Shown here piece by piece: positions 58,995-59,219 of a DNA stretch of 59,219 bases. The position numbers and the translations under genes are program-made. The notes below the pieces were generated by a model. The model had not been told where the DNA came from. It saw nothing but the letters and a program-made list of their open reading frames with translations, and did not search any database. The stretch is from an uncultured Clostridia bacterium (GTDB taxonomy: Bacteria > Bacillota > Clostridia > TANB77 > CAG-508), in contig CAKOXV010000011.1 of assembly GCA_934130355.1 (NCBI GenBank), positions 1-59,219 of the forward strand, in the 5' to 3' direction. Within the stretch, counting starts at the first letter, position 1. The number at the start of each line of letters is the position of its first letter.

Positions 58995-59219
58995 CTTTGT
59001 TTTCTGCGTCTTCTCCATTTTGGTAAATGTCTTCAAATTTTGTTATTACTGGCTCATTTGTTCCTATTTCATTTAGTAATTTTAGTCTTACTTCTACATT
59101 TGAATCTGAATCTACTTCAATTACATCTATAATTGTTTTTAACATTGCATTTGTTATTGTTTGATTATTTAATATGTCATCTACTGTTTTTATTGTTTTA
59201 TTAAGTTCTTTTTCTAGTA
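58927..59219 (-). CDS. 3' end of a gene, possibly a serine recombinase (cut by the window edge)
   Basis: 97 codons, open beyond the window end. ILNNQTITNAMLKTIIDVIEV followed by VEVRLKLLNEIG matches the layout at the C-terminus of large serine recombinases ('L....ml..lId.IeV..d..i.v.l'), where a helix precedes the last strands. A low-complexity Asn/Lys/Glu tail follows (DGNNNKENSTVTKSSNSTQ). No catalytic domain is visible because the N-terminus is off the window, so the assignment is tentative. Confidence 0.45.
   Translation of the reverse strand, partial: LEKELNKTIKTVDDILNNQTITNAMLKTIIDVIEVDSDSNVEVRLKLLNEIGTNEPVITKFEDIYQNGEDAENKDGNNNKENSTVTKSSNSTQRRN

Noticed and set aside
1..59219. CRISPR arrays, rRNA and tRNA genes
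   Set aside because: No regularly spaced direct repeats with unique spacers and no tRNA- or rRNA-like conserved stretches were noticed. Short or unusual ncRNA could be missed by eye.

Overview
The window is low-GC (roughly 25-30% by eye), tightly packed chromosomal DNA from an endospore-forming member of the Firmicutes, most likely a gut-type Clostridia lineage. The evidence is a complete spoIIAA-spoIIAB-sigF-spoIID-spoIIQ cluster, spoIVFA-spoIVFB, a yaaL-bofA pair, mraZ-rsmH, RNase J, RecD2 and CdaA, together with AGGAGG-type ribosome binding sites and frequent TTG/GTG starts. No rRNA, tRNA or CRISPR array was seen.

Layout. 1-2.2 kb: small accessory genes (methyltransferase, membrane coiled-coil protein, NUDIX, ASCH). 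2.2-5.6 kb: a two-gene surface operon with a dockerin-bearing GH73-type wall hydrolase and a Big/cadherin-like membrane protein. 5.7-12.8 kb: U32 peptidase, a compositionally odd 95-residue protein, a frameshifted bofA next to yaaL, a cation exchanger, serS, a free-standing C-terminal fragment of adenylosuccinate synthetase, and engB. 12.9-19 kb: DUF951, gltX, rnjA (perfect sigma-A promoter, about 210-nt leader) and dxs. 19-22.5 kb: the sigma-F sporulation operon. 22.6-26.7 kb: dtd, a zinc-ribbon protein, and der-plsY-gpsA. 27-29 kb: spoIVFA-spoIVFB. 29-32.1 kb: a sortase/thioester-adhesin/fibre-like secretion cluster. 32.4-35.5 kb: HD-GYP phosphodiesterase convergent with mraZ-rsmH-ftsL. 35.6-40.7 kb: cysteine desulfurase, patatin, WG-repeat protein, asnS. 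40.8-51.1 kb: an 8-kb cyclic beta-1,2-glucan synthase-like gene and recD2. 51.3-56.4 kb: Cys/Asn-rich membrane protein, truA, cdaA, pyrimidine phosphorylase, rnhB. 56.5 kb to the end: htrA, a membrane-anchored protein, and the tail of a possible serine recombinase.

How the genes connect. Several encode early forespore (SpoIIAA/AB/SigF), engulfment (SpoIID, SpoIIQ) and late mother-cell (SpoIVFA/FB, BofA) sporulation steps. SpoIVFB is the membrane protease for pro-sigma-K and BofA is its inhibitor, so the frameshift in bofA bears directly on the pathway encoded elsewhere in the window. A second theme is the cell surface: wall hydrolase with dockerin, cadherin-like protein, sortase cluster, glucan synthase and HtrA.

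Beyond genes, the window carries a family of nested-palindrome intergenic elements (three long copies and one weak relative), GGGGACGGTCC palindromes, four-fold MraZ boxes upstream of mraZ, helically phased TTTTCACA-type repeats upstream of htrA, and many clear sigma-A promoters with 17-bp spacers. The most unusual items are the bofA frameshift, the PurA C-terminal fragment with its own promoter and terminator, the repeat family, and the sortase cluster whose adhesin ends directly at its LPVTG motif.
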